Below are positions 46,734 through 57,535 of a stretch of 64,000 nt of DNA, one piece after another. The translations under genes and the position numbers were made by a program. The notes under the pieces were generated by a model that saw nothing but the letters and a program-made list of their open reading frames with translations, was not told the DNA's origin and did no database searches. Source of the stretch: Blastomyces gilchristii SLH14081 (lineage: Eukaryota; Ascomycota; Eurotiomycetes; Onygenales; Ajellomycetaceae); NCBI RefSeq assembly GCF_000003855.2, contig NW_003101665.1:910828-974827 (forward strand), in the 5' to 3' direction. Every line of letters starts with the position of its first letter. The first letter of the stretch is position 1.

Positions 46734-47215
46734 CATCCGAGTGTAAAACCAGTAGACAGAAGTTGAGGAGGGTCAGGAAACCCGTCATCCAGTGTCGCCC
46801 GTCATCCAGTGTCGCCCGTCATCCAGTGTCGCCCGTCATCCAGTGTCGCCCCGTCATCCAGTTCGTTTTGTTTGTTGATTGATTGATTGATTGATTGATT
46901 GATTTATTCATAGACTGTCCCAGCCGCCCTCAGGCAGCTATGCAGCGCACTACTATACATACAGCAGTTTCTGCTCTTCTCCTTGGAAATTCAGCTCTTC
47001 TTGCAAGAAGCATCCTGCTGTGACACAAGTTATTCTTGCATGAATTGCTTTCTTTCCACACTAGAGCTTCCTCTATTCATAGTCTTCCTATCTGTTCTGT
47101 ATCTCTGCCTTGTTAGGTCTTTCCTGACCCTTCTCAACTTCTGTCTACTGGTTTTACACTCGGATGCTAATTATATTGGAGCACTGTGGGCGGGACCGCC
47201 TGGAATTGACCCAGG
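46685..47215. repeat. Inverted LINE 3' ends facing each other
   Basis: 46685-46780 (last codons plus 3' UTR) reappears inverted at 47121-47215. Shared words: CCTGGGTCAATTCCAGG, GGCGGTCCCGCCCACAG, TAGCATCCGAGTGTAAAACC and GGGTCAGGAAA. The intervening 340 bp holds the tail repeats of the first copy and unrelated sequence. The second copy is only ~95 bp long. Confidence 0.8.
46781..46904 (+). repeat. LINE tail: 17-bp repeats and (GATT)7
   Basis: Four copies and a partial of CCCGTCATCCAGTGTCG at 46781-46865, followed at 46877-46904 by seven GATT units. It lies just past the LINE 3' UTR and fits a LINE tail made of simple repeats. Confidence 0.75.
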
Positions 47216-48319
47216 ATGTCATGCGCAAATATGCTGAGGGGCAAAAATTTTCATCGCGCTTCCAATTTTCCAGGAGATTGTTAACATGTGTCTTTACCCA
47301 ACAAGAATATTGACCCCTTTTTCCTATTTCATTCTCCGCGTAGTTTCCTTCCTACACGCTTTTATTTGACAACAAATGACGGTTATTCCTATTTCTTCGG
47401 ATCGTGTTAATACACAAGCGCTTGCTGCTTGGGGCGGGGTAGGAAAGCCAAGCAAAATTTCAAAATGTTCAGTGGCGGGGCTTGTGTACTTCGAAGATAT
47501 CTCAATCAAATCCTTCACGATTTTGATGCCGCTTCAAGTCACATTCCGCAAATCGACTGGAAATTCGTGTCTTAACAGAAACCCTGTCGCAATAATTGAT
47601 TAAATATTTGGAGTGGTGAACCAGGAACTCTATCAATTAATATATGACGGTCTAGCGGAAAGAAAATGTTTGGCTAGATGATGTTAGGATCTTTTTGTGC
47701 CATTTGGAGTTCTCCAATCATATTCTGTGACAGGGAAGAATTCAGTTGCTTCCACCGTCCTCCGTCAGGAAAGACAAGCCGGCGTAACCGGTTGACTATA
47801 TCAATACATGCTACTATAAATTTTACAAACGGAAAAGGGTACAGTCTAGCTATTTGTTCTTTACGTTAGACGATGGCTGGGGGCGAACTGGCGGAAGTTT
47901 TTCCGGCTGAAAATTATGTCCACGCGAATGAACAGGAGCTGCCCAACCAACGTTATCCGAAATGGCGTGTGGGAAACATTAAACATCTATCCATATAGAG
48001 TATATTCTCGGAACGGGCTCGGGTGAGATTAAGATTCTGCTCTATGAGATTTAATGCCCACCCGTTTGCGAAAATTCGGCAAAATGTAGGACCGAACAAC
48101 AATTCGGAAATCACACGACCCCACCATGCCCCGCAGGCTGCGTCTCATTAAGGAATATATCTTCACCCCGTTAACCTGACAGAAAAAAATTGAATCTTCA
48201 TAAATTAATTCCGCTGGAACTCAATTTCTGTCTTTCTACATTACACTACGGAGCGAATTTCAGGATTCGGTCTTGCGTAATACAACGCCAACAATTTCCA
48301 ATAGCCCTGGTAAAATAAA
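47216..48319. other. Intergenic with shared 5' flank block at 47546-47590
   Basis: No gene. The block at 47546-47590 (CCGCAAATCGAC, then ATTCG, then CAGAAACCCTGTCGC) matches 3797-3842. It lies ~730 bp upstream of the 48320 gene, so if it is a promoter block its own gene is missing. Confidence 0.45.
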
Positions 48320-48843
48320 ATGCAAGCCACTGTCGATCCTATTGAATATTTACAACTGCCGAAAGAATTTCACCCTTCTGCGAGCCGAGCAGTTGACAGC
48401 ATCTACGACACGGTGCACCGGTCAGACCCGTCACATGATGCTTCGCGATACACTCTTCCAAATGACTGCCTACCAATTGTCGGGGAAGCGCAGAAGCTTT
48501 ACCAGAAAGTTAGTTGATTAATGCCCAATGTCAAAATAGAATGATCTAACATCTGGTGTAGAGAATGTCACTACTTGGAGTTTCCGCACTGTCTTCACAT
48601 CTTGCTGTGTTGAGACGAAAATTTTCAGCTGGCGGACAACACGACACTGTGATAGTCCCTTTAGTCGCTATCGAGAATGCACAAGTCTATGTCGGAGACA
48701 AGGAGGGAAATAACATTAAAATAGATTGGAGTTGGGAGAAGCCATTGTTCGCATTAAAACATACAGATTTCAACATTGATGATGGAAAACAGGTTGGGGC
48801 GATAATTGTCCATTTTCCGCGAAATTCAACAAATGATAAATAA
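48320..48843 (+). CDS. 156-aa protein (2 exons), unknown function
   Basis: Exons 48320-48508 and 48562-48843. The intron (53 bp) has GTTAGT, perfect CTAAC branch and TGTAG; phase 0. Starts MQATVDPIEYLQLPKEFHP; the second exon is beta-rich (VIVPLVAIENAQVYVGDKEG, then DWSWEKPLFALKH) and ends NSTNDK. No signal peptide or membrane helix. No family was recognised. The frame is intact and the splice signals are strong, so it is probably a live gene. Confidence 0.6.
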
Positions 48844-49075
48844 CCCCTAAGTGGAACTCTAGAATGACAAAGTGAATCTACGATTTAAGGCCTTATATGT
48901 ATTCCACAAGGAGGCGTTCATAATAGTACTCGGGTTTAGAGCTTCCTGACCTGTTCGGAGGAGTAGAAGTAGATCCATGGTGGGCGGGGTTGAGATGCTG
49001 GTGCAGGCTACAGACCAGTAACCAAGATTGATACAAATAGAGCCAAAGTTCCTCGCGGGATTAATGGAAGGTTGG

Positions 49076-50918
49076 CTAACATCCCCCGGAAGATTGTCCA
49101 GGTGTAAGAAAAGAAGTCCAGGAGTCAAGGTTGATGTCTGTAGAATAAACAGCCGTCGTGGGGTCAATCGGAGGTTGGTCAGCATCTGGTGGAACAGTTG
49201 AAGATTGTCTGAGTGAAAGAAATGCAGACCAGGAGTCAAGATTGGCAGAAGGAAGGAGATTCGCCGAGGGGTGAATTGAATGTTGTCTGGATGGAGAAAA
49301 GGCAGACCAGGAGTCCAGATTGATACTGACAGAATAGGGAATTGAAGGTTGCCTAGGTGAAGAAAAGGCAAAGCGGGTTTCAACATTGGTGTTGGGAAGA
49401 GTGTGGACAGTCGGCGATTGATAAGCTTGACAGTCCCCAGGGTTCAACCTGCTTTGGGTGTTACCAACATCACTGGGGATGATGTTTAATGGCGCCGCGC
49501 GCACCGAATCCGTTGGCTGCAACTGGTATGTGCTTTCGCGTTGGGTCGCAGCAGCAGCGAGAGCTCGCATTGGAGCGTCACTGTGCGAGTTTATACGATG
49601 ACTGAGGTCTAAGGAGACCGTTAGATAACTTTTCCAGACAGTCCTGTACTAAAAAACATACCTCCTAATGGATAAGCTCTAGGCACATGTTGTTCAAAAT
49701 CCTGTGCCTGCAAGCCGCGATATAGCCGTTTGCTGCTGGGCTCTTTGTTTGTCGCTCCCTGCACGGGCTCTCCGAAATATTTCCTCACGGCCGTCAACAC
49801 TTCTCCCTTGCTCTGAAAAATCTCATCGTCCTCCCATCCATAAGCTCTAAGCCCACCGAGGATAGCCTTTGCGCATAGTTGGTCATGGCGGCGAAAGATC
49901 TTCTCCCGTTCAGGGTATTTATCTTTCACAAACTTAAGCAGTAGGTCAACATCTACAGAGCCCCTCTCCCACCTAGAGAAACATTAGTAGAGATAGTAAT
50001 GATGGATCATGAGGCTCACTCACATTCTTGAACGTTGTTCATTCAAACATGCCAAAATTCCAGGACCACATATGGTCACAAGACGAGCATAGTTGCGGCT
50101 CAGAGATCTGGTTTGTGATACATACTCAACATCCACATCAGCTTCCTTTGCATACTTTCCATAGGCTATTGTCGCTTTGCCGATGCCCTGCCGGCATTCA
50201 TTATCTGGAACTGAAAGAATCATTTCATCAAGCTCAATACGGAAAAGTAGCATGCCCAATCGATCGGCATAGACATTTGCAAAGCGTTCTCTTTGCAGTA
50301 CTGCTCGACCTGCCTCAAGACGGCGTACTCGAGATGCTTTGGAATCAGTCTTTGAGAATATATCAACACTTCGTTTCCACAAGCTCTTGTAAACAGTTTC
50401 TTCGAGAGGTTGACTGTTGATCAGATGCACTGAAATGTCAACCAAATCACAGCAGGTCGTTTTATCTTTGAAGTAGGTCTCAGCTGTTTTCATCACACTA
50501 TTCTGTAGCTCGCTGAAGCCTGCTTCATAGTGCAGGAGCCTCTTTTGCTGCACCTTTTTTGCGCTTCTCTTTCTTTTGGGTTGACGAAGCAACGGAGCTG
50601 GAGAACAACGAGCAGCTGGAGGAGATGCTGGAGGAGAAGCTGGAGGAGCAGAAGCAAGTTGAGAATTGGCAGGCCGCGCTATGAGTTGGGAGATAGCTCG
50701 AGTGCTCTGGGAAGGAAATATTTGATGTGAAGAGCACAGAAATTGCAGAAGATTCAAACCACTTTCTCGAGAGAAGAAGCAACTAAAGCCATGATAAAGT
50801 TCCTAACTCTCTATTAGCTCTGAGCTAGCAATCATTTGAGGATTCTTACCGGTGATTGAATAACATCGGAAGGATTGAAATGTGCCAAAGCAGTAATAAG
50901 GGTCCGCTTGAAATCCAT
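49076..50918 (-). CDS. 563-aa protein with LDSW repeats (4 exons)
   Basis: Minus-strand exons 50918-50850, 50802-50024, 49972-49662 and 49608-49076. Introns of 47, 51 and 53 bp (GTAAGA/GTTAG, GTGAGT/CTCTAG, GTATGT/CCTTAG, with CTAAT or CTAAC branches); phases 0, 2 and 1 all keep the frame open. N-terminus MDFKRTLITALAHFNPSD, then an Ala/Pro/Ser-rich stretch and basic patch (QPKRKRSAKK, possible nuclear signal). A helical core of about 250 residues follows (for example ASRVRRLEAGRAVLQRERF and RKYFGEPVQG). The last ~120 residues are Ser/Pro-rich and hold three copies of an NLDSWxxF motif 25-40 residues apart. No named family was recognised. It appears intact. Confidence 0.65.
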
Positions 50919-51193
50919 CCTGACTGATGAAGAGATGGACATGAGTTAGAAGTGGTCAGTCAAGAAGTGATCTCTAGATTGACTTGGGTTTCCCTTACCA
51001 GCTGGATTAGGGAAACCATTCCACTTTAGGAATCCCCCCCACAACCAGGCGGCTGAACAAACACTAAATGTGACATGTATTTTATATCAGCCAAACTACT
51101 AAACATGTGATTGCATCTAGATCATGGCGCTTGAGCGTGCACTTCGCACCATGCAGTCTCCTACGGCTATTCATCAGCTAAGCCATTACAGCA

Positions 51194-53043
51194 ATGCGGG
51201 GTGCTATCTGGAAAATTGATCTCGTTGTTCAAGGCAATTCGTCTTTATGATCAGGAGTCTACTATCATCCCCAAAAGGACCAGCTGCGCCTGGATGGTCT
51301 CAAATCCCGACAAGGGTGGCGCTCGAAATTTAGCCCTTTGGCTCGCCATTTGCCTAATGAAGACAGCATTATCGACTATCACAGCGTGGCCAATGCTGCT
51401 CGTGTACCATCACCCAGGGTTATCTATGCTATTGATGTACGTGCGGGATGCGTCGGGAAAGATGGTTGCTGAAGAGTATGTAAAGCGCAGCGGGTTGCAA
51501 TAACTCTGACTACAAGGGATTAACAACAATAGTGTCTGTACCTGACCCTTGACAAGTTTTTGTCATCCAACACTTGCTGAAATGAAGACGGGCATACCCC
51601 CTCGGCCATCGAAGAAGCCCCATTCGAGGTGCACAAGGAGTGGCTGCTCAAGAGGTATAAACCACATCACATCGCTCCGCGACGGATCATTTCAAAATGG
51701 ACCAATTTGGCTGCCTTTTTGTGCAAAATGTATCCTAACATCTCATATGCGCTTCTGTCGGCGGCGCTCATCGTGTTAAGTGCGGTGCATCTCATCCTGC
51801 TTACTGTTCACCGCCCCCAGCCTGACCGTTTGTCTGAGACATCAATCTTCGTTCTCTTTATCTGCGTCAATGCTGTTGTCATTGGCATTGGTCTATCAGG
51901 CTTAAGGCGCGGGGGTGAGCAGTCCCTCTACTGAAGATGATGATAAATGCTAAATGCTTGTTTCAGATACGCCAGCATTCTACTATCCCTTGGGAATATG
52001 TACAGCATTCCCGCTAGCCCTTGAGGTACGTTATTCCCAGTCCTCTGCTTTGGTTCTTGCTAACCGCGATGTCTAGATGATTCGGCAGACCAAAATCCAG
52101 GCTGGACCTCTCACGAACGCCCTGCTGCATCGATTATTTCTAGGATATGGTTTTCTGTCCCCGACGGTAAAGCTCGGGTTGATCTTATGGTGTGCTCTTC
52201 TCCCCGGTCTTGATAGGCCTTGTGCTCATTGATTGAGTTAGCTCGGTCGCCTACGAGGCGTCGGTGAAAGGTACAGCTGTGGTCGTGTCTATCGACTACA
52301 CAGTACTTGTGATTGCCGGTCTGCTTTTTTGGCGCGGAATTCGCGGTATACCATCTCAGGGCCCCGTAATCCGTGAAGTTACAATCCATGCATTTCTTGT
52401 TATCGTAACGGCAGGGTTTGCCGCAGGCAGACTCGTCCACGACTGGCCCCTCTGGATTGAAGTAAGTTCAGTGAAACCATGGATCTCGCTCCAACATGTG
52501 CTAACATGGCTCCAGGCGATGTTGATCATCACTATTGGTGCCTATATGGCTTGAAATATTTCCACTCGGTCTGGCGAACCGGGGAACACAGTGCCGTTAC
52601 CGAACTCCCCAGACGACACATCCAATCTAGGCCAGCTCAGCCCCCACCAAGAAAATCGTTCTGCTCGCCTCCCTTTCATTCTAAGCCGCGATAGGGCCAT
52701 GGTGATAAAGAGCGTAATGGGTTTTGGCACCGGGGCCACATCAATGACCAAGGAAAGCTATACACAACTAGACGAGGTTCGGACGGCTCGCCATGGATCA
52801 GCACATCCGGTACGTCAACCTCCCCTGTTTCTGCTGTGGTGGTCTAACAGTAATTTCCAGAAAATTAGGGCGGTGGTCTCAATTTACTATCCGGACCAGC
52901 CGACCTTGGAGACGGGCATATTTACTGTATTATGCGAGGGGTCTGAGGGGGACTATCGGCGGGACCTGCGATATAATGAATTGACTGCTTGTAGCGACGG
53001 GGAAGCTGCGCTTCAATCGTACCGGCTAGGGTACGTGCACTGA
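51194..53043 (+). pseudogene. Polytopic membrane protein, five TGA stops and a frameshift
   Basis: Exons 51194-51475, 51533-51914, 51967-52025, 52077-52461, 52516-52809 and 52861-53043, all with good splice signals. Soluble N-terminal part (KDQLRLDGLKSRQGWRSKF, then EEAPFEVHKEWLLKRYKPHH), then about seven hydrophobic segments (for example ALLSAALIVLSAVHLILL, IFVLFICVNAVVIGIG, YTVLVIAGLLFW, AFLVIVTAGFAAG). Internal stops: TGA at 51248, 51470, 51578, about 52232 and 52552. All could be former TGG Trp codons, and no TAA or TAG occurs. A one-base insertion in the C4 run near 52190 shifts the frame within a membrane segment. The C-terminal part is soluble. It resembles an uncharacterised Eurotiales integral membrane family; function unknown. 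Confidence 0.65.
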
Positions 53044-53505
53044 TCCATGGACGCCAATATAGTTTCTTAGTTCCCCTTTCACCATCTCCCAGTGTGTTTT
53101 TATTTGCCTCACGTTGAATAGATTTAGTCCGTCTAAATAAAATACCATAACAATACTAATTGACCTAGCTTCCGAGTTTCATTTCCATTCTTGCCTTCAT
53201 CCTTGCTGTGGAAAGGCATACTGGGAAACTTGTCGGCTGGATGCTTCTACTTCACAAAATAGGCGAACCCGTAAGTATCCTGTTTGACAGGCTTATCACA
53301 CCAGAAGGATATTAAAGCTAAAGACTCAAGCACAATTTCTCCAGAGCTAATACGATAATCTTCGCTTGCATGGTCTGGCGAAGGTACAGTTGAGTACACA
53401 AACAGTTACTTTAGGCACGGCAGCAAGCAAAGTGATTCTGGTTTTTAGAGGTATATGGTTCTCTTAGAATGTTCTTTTCATTGTGTAGCTAACACCATTT
53501 CAGAG
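53044..53505. other. Intergenic; candidate 5' UTR intron before 53506
   Basis: No gene. GTATAT at 53451 with GCTAAC and TTTCAG ending at 53503 could be a 5' UTR intron ending two bases before the ATG at 53506. Confidence 0.35.
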
Positions 53506-54100
53506 ATGGATTTGACCTCGGACCGGCAATTACGGAAAAGAGCAAGCACCCAAGCGATGCGAGAAAATGCAGAACCCAATAAAAGAACCGACAGATCTCA
53601 GGATCAAGATGACGACCAAACCACGGCCCATGATCTATTAAACAAAATACGGGGAAAAACCCAAACCAAGGAAGGATATGTTCAAAAAACAGTTCGCCAA
53701 CGTCTGAGACTCTACTGCTGCAGATGTGAGAAGGATGTTAGCGGTGGGGGGGAATGTCGACGATGTGGCCATTCATGTGCATCGTGTCCGGAGTGCTTGC
53801 ACGAAAGGAGACTGCGTAGGGAAAGATCTGTTGACCCATCACACGAACCGAACCAAGTGAATAGCTGTCATGATGCTCAGACAAACCTCCAAACAAGCAC
53901 AGTCCCGGCGATCTGTCTTAGCCAAGCTATCGACAGTGATGGGGATGCGCTCTGTATGTTGCCTGACTCTAAACTGAAGCAGAAACTGGAGAGAGGCAAC
54001 AAAACGGGAGACCTGGGTTAATCTGCGAAGGAACTGGCTCAGATGCGTATGTGGGCATGAGTATTGCCCAGCATGCTTCCGTTACTTAGATGGTATCTAG
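53506..54100 (+). pseudogene. Cysteine-rich zinc-binding-like protein, C-terminal frameshift
   Basis: ATG at 53506 (MDLTSDRQLRKRAS); the open frame ends at 54021 (171 aa). A central cysteine cluster YCCRCEKDV, then ECRRCGHSCASCPEC fits a zinc ribbon or related knuckle. Just before the stop the +1 frame continues as ETWVNLRRNWLRCVCGHEYCPACFRYLDGI up to TAG at 54098, adding a second C-x-C-G-H-x2-C-x2-C cluster. One missing base in GGCAACAAAACGGG near 54000 explains the break. I recognise the layout (two cysteine clusters, basic N-terminus) as a recurrent Eurotiales small protein, name unknown. The truncated form may still be made. Confidence 0.6.
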
Positions 54101-54912
54101 TGTGGTAGAAACTTAATTCAACTTGCTGAGTATATTTTCGAGGGCTCTCGGATCAACAATTTTTCCGACGGGATACACGGAGCGTCTTTAATAAAAAGCT
54201 CCTTGAGAATTTGACCCTATCGCTTTCAAGCCAGTGACAATACTTCAAGATGTAGAACATATATTTTGCAATGAGTTAAGTCTGCTGCTCACCTGCTCTT
54301 TACCACTTCCTCGGCCGTTCTACTACAGGGAGGTCGGGTAGCTACTACTGTCCTTGTCTGGAGGCGAGGCACAATTAGCTGTCCTCGCCGCCTTTTTAGC
54401 CAATCACAAGTTCAGTGGCAGAAGGACAGGCGCTAATTGTGCCCTCAGAACTACCCATCCAATCTTCCTATCTGCTGTCTTGCTAACCATTATTCTTCAC
54501 TCATTGAAGCAGCAATTCTTTTCGCCTACAAGTGTGCCCCTGCCAGGATCCATGCGCAGTATTGGCACAAACGCCTCATTGTTGACCAGGAATTGACAAG
54601 TGGGCTGCTAAAAAGCATGCACTGATCCCATAACTGCTTCTTGCAAACCCTGATGTAGCCCCTGCAATAAGTATCAACTCGAACTAAATGTTTTCCTCTT
54701 GCTTGTTTCGATGACCAACGCTCGCCATGCACCTTTTAGTCAATCATCTAATTGTGAGGCTCCGAGCAGCTATAAGAATAGCCATGTTCGTCCACACTCA
54801 TCTAGCAAAATACAATACGTTATCCACGGGAGCCTCACAGGGCCACGAAGAAGAGTACCAAGGCTTCCACAAAGAGCATAGCATATCATCAGCTTCAAGT
54901 TGCCTTTCCATC
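54101..54912. other. Intergenic, no supported gene
   Basis: Short ORFs 54354-54596 and 54727-54924 lack domains. The latter is in frame with the ATG at 54913 and could be an upstream extension of the next gene. Confidence 0.35.
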
Positions 54913-55472
54913 ATGGTAAGTTAAGCCCTTCCGCAAGTTTGTTGTTCTTTAATACTTATCTTATTCAGGAATCTCTTGATAGCGCGTTACCCCAAGCGAG
55001 ACAGGATATTGAACAAAATAATACCGACCTGGATGATCTCTATCGCGCGTTACTCCAAACGAGATGGGATATTGAAGCCACCTTGGAAGAACCTCTTCGA
55101 CACCTTAGCGACGCCGAGACAATTGGTGATATACGAAAATATCTGAAAGAATTTTCCATAGCATTCCGCAAGCTTTCTTCGTTGTTTGAAAGGCTGCCCG
55201 GTTTTACGTCGTGCGCTTTGGGTATGGATGTAGCAACAGGGAAATCGGATGGGCTTAGATGGCATATAACCGCTCTCTGGGAAGACTATGGACATATACA
55301 GCAGATCATGTATACGTGCTCATTATGTCATCAATTGCAAGATGCTAAGCTTCGTCAAGGGGTAGAGAACCTAAAGGAAAAGATGCTTGATTTACAAGTT
55401 GTTTGTGAAGAAAGGAAGGAGCAACTGGAGGCAGACCTGTTGGAGGAAGACCTGTTCCATAGTGCATATTAA
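54913..55472 (+). CDS. 168-aa coiled-coil protein; intron directly after ATG
   Basis: Exon 1 is the ATG alone (54913-54915); the intron 54916-54968 (GTAAGT donor, TATTCAG acceptor) is followed by exon 2, 54969-55472. The frame could extend upstream through 54727. Heavily charged and helical throughout (DIEATLEEPLRHLSDAE, then VENLKEKMLDLQVVCEERKE), with a CSLCHQL motif near residue 130. A short duplication lies at the start: GCGTTACCCCAAGCGAGA (about 54985) and GCGTTACTCCAAACGAGA (about 55046), 61 bp apart. Function unknown. Confidence 0.55.
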
Positions 55473-55859
55473 TGTGTTTATCAATAAAAATCTCAACTCA
55501 TCCAAAACGATCACAAATCTCCAAGCAACACACCCAGAGCGATTAGGTCGTTGCTTGGTGGAAATGCTGCTGGAGAATGAAATGAATGGTGTCATACCGT
55601 ACATAAGCAAATGCCGTCAACCCTCCTGTACCTTCGTGGCTTATTGGGTATGGATGGCCATGCACATATTGATCCCCAGTTGGGTTGGGCGAAGCGAAGA
55701 TCCGAACCGTTTGTTCCGTGCTAACAAATTCCAGGGGCCCAGTCTGAGCTCCCCGGTAAGGCTGGCTTGCACTCTGGACCTTGTTGTGTCTCTTGCTAGA
55801 CTCCATAAAGAGAGGCCTTGCACCCACCCTTCCCTCATCTCTTATTCTGTGCATACACA
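55473..55859. other. Intergenic, no gene seen
   Basis: Overlapping ORFs on both strands are mutual shadows. No RNA gene or repeat recognised. Confidence 0.4.
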
Positions 55860-56114
55860 ATGCTAGCTGGCATGGAATCACAGAATCTGAAACAAATGAG
55901 CAATCTCAACCATCTCCTCGGCTCCCGTTCCAAAAGGATTTTAAGCTTATTTCTAGTTTTTACCCTTCCTTTAATCTTGCTAGGTGTGGCCTTCTGGACA
56001 GTTGTAATAGCCGCGGTGTGGTTATCTGTCCAGTTGGTCAAAATATTTCTTCGGCGACAAAGAAATCAGGTTTTAACAAGAGCCAGTGCACTTCAGCACA
56101 CGAACCGTTTTTGA
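55860..56114 (+). CDS. Small membrane protein, 84 aa
   Basis: ATG at 55860 (or 55872). Residues ~27-55 form a long hydrophobic stretch (LFLVFTLPLILLGVAFWTVV, then WLSVQLVKIFL), enough for one long or two short helices, flanked by RSKR before and RRQRN after. The positive ends suggest an integral membrane anchor. No family was recognised and codon evidence is limited by length. Confidence 0.4.
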   Translation: MLAGMESQNLKQMSNLNHLLGSRSKRILSLFLVFTLPLILLGVAFWTVVIAAVWLSVQLVKIFLRRQRNQVLTRASALQHTNRF

Positions 56115-56186
56115 CCCTGCCTCAGCGAACCAGCTCTATCTGCCGGTCAGACACGCTATTCTTTGCCGGGTGGCGAGTTGTTGAGA

Positions 56187-57224
56187 ATGGATGTCCGATC
56201 TCTGTTGAATTCTCCAGATGAGGGAGAGAGGATCGCTGCTGTTGCATTAACAGAGTTGAGGAACAGACCTCAGCCTCCGTTCCAAAGCCAGGTCAATTTT
56301 CCACACAGGGTAAGGCCAAGAAGCTCTATCGACTCCAGATAAATGGAAGTACTAATCGGAATATGTTAGGGATACTTCTTGATTGGAATGGGTGACATGA
56401 TGTCTCGTCCGAGTGTCCCCGATAGTGAGTTCATAGACGTGAAGGCAAATATCACCACACTACCCGTTGAACTGAAACGGCAGATTGCGGGCCACCTGAA
56501 CACGAAAGACATCGCACATCTAGTCCGTACCTGCAAATCCTTCCTCCACTCGATCGAGCCATGTCTTTATGAGACAGTAAACTTGGACGCCTCCAAGAAG
56601 GCATATTTGCATGTGTTGAAATTGTCGGCAATGATCAATAAAGATTCAACCCTGGCTGGACATATCAAAACGATCGAGATCGGTGATCTGAGAAAAGATG
56701 ATACCAGACAGGTGGACGAAATGAACGAATTGGTGAAAACGGCGGGATGGGAGACCAGCCCATCGGCGGATGAAAGCGTCGCACGCTTGCTATCTCAATT
56801 GGGCAGCCTTAGGTCATTTTGCCTTAACCACCTTCATGGCGAGGTGCATCTAGCCACCTTTAACTTTGCCACGCTGCCAACCCTCACCACGCTCAAAGTG
56901 CCGGCGGAATCCCTAGTATCACGTCAATCGCCACTAATCAATCATCTGCCTCCCGCATTGGAATGTCTTTACGTGAAAGAGGCGAACGATGAAGCGAACG
57001 AAGACACCTTGCCCCAATTGCTGATAGATTATATCACCGCAGCTTCAGCAGAGTTAAAGCTGGTATCCATTCATTCATACGCCGAATATTGGGAAGACAG
57101 AGCCTACTTGTTGGACAGCGCGTGTAAGAATTGTGGAGTGAAACTAAAACTTCAATACCGAGGATGGCGTGAAGCCTGGAGTTGCGGTTATGTGGCGATT
57201 CTGAAAACATGGAATAGAGGATAG
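56187..57224 (+). CDS. F-box protein, apparently spliced to a foreign leader exon
   Basis: Main exon to 57224 with ATG at 56388 if used alone (279 aa). F-box at its start: ITTLPVELKRQIAGHL, then CKSFLHSIEPCLYETVNLD. F-box proteins bridge substrates to SCF ubiquitin ligases. The rest is leucine-rich-like helical sequence (LGSLRSFCLNHLHGEVHL). Upstream, ATG 56187 opens a 41-codon exon (MDVRSLLNSPDEGERIAAVA) ending in a GTAAGG donor at 56310; acceptor GTTAG at 56369 with ACTAAT branch gives a 60-bp phase-0 intron into the F-box frame, making 325 aa. The leader probably belonged to the Myb-like gene that resumes at 58584, so the F-box unit seems to have been inserted into it. The 3' flank (57385-57535) is also shared with the Myb-like gene. 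Confidence 0.6.
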
Positions 57225-57384
57225 TTGAAACCGATAGTGAATATGGGAAGCGAAAGAGGTTCCGTCACTGGTTGTAACATGGGTTGCAGGATGCTGATTG
57301 ATATACAAGCCTGGGCGCTCGTAGTTCCGAATTCCTTATTTCATGTTGTTTACTCGTCGCTATCTGATGTAGGGGCTTTGTTTG

Positions 57385-57535
57385 ATTTTCTGTCATCCAT
57401 TGCGTCGTTTGTTCCTGGTTGATAATTTTGTTAAACTGAAGAAAAAGATTGGTTACCCCAAAATAGACATCCTTGCTTGCGCCAATAAGAAATAGTGCAT
57501 CCCGGAAAATTGGAAATTCCGGATGCTGTTGAAAA
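57385..57535 (+). repeat. Shared 3' flank block C, copy 1
   Basis: Matches 60050-60205 and, inverted, 28672-28800: TTTGATTTTCTGTCAT, then GTTACCC and AAAATAGA, then CTTGC and CCAATAAGAAA, then TTGGAAATTCCGGAT. It follows the F-box gene here and the Myb-like gene there. Confidence 0.7.
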
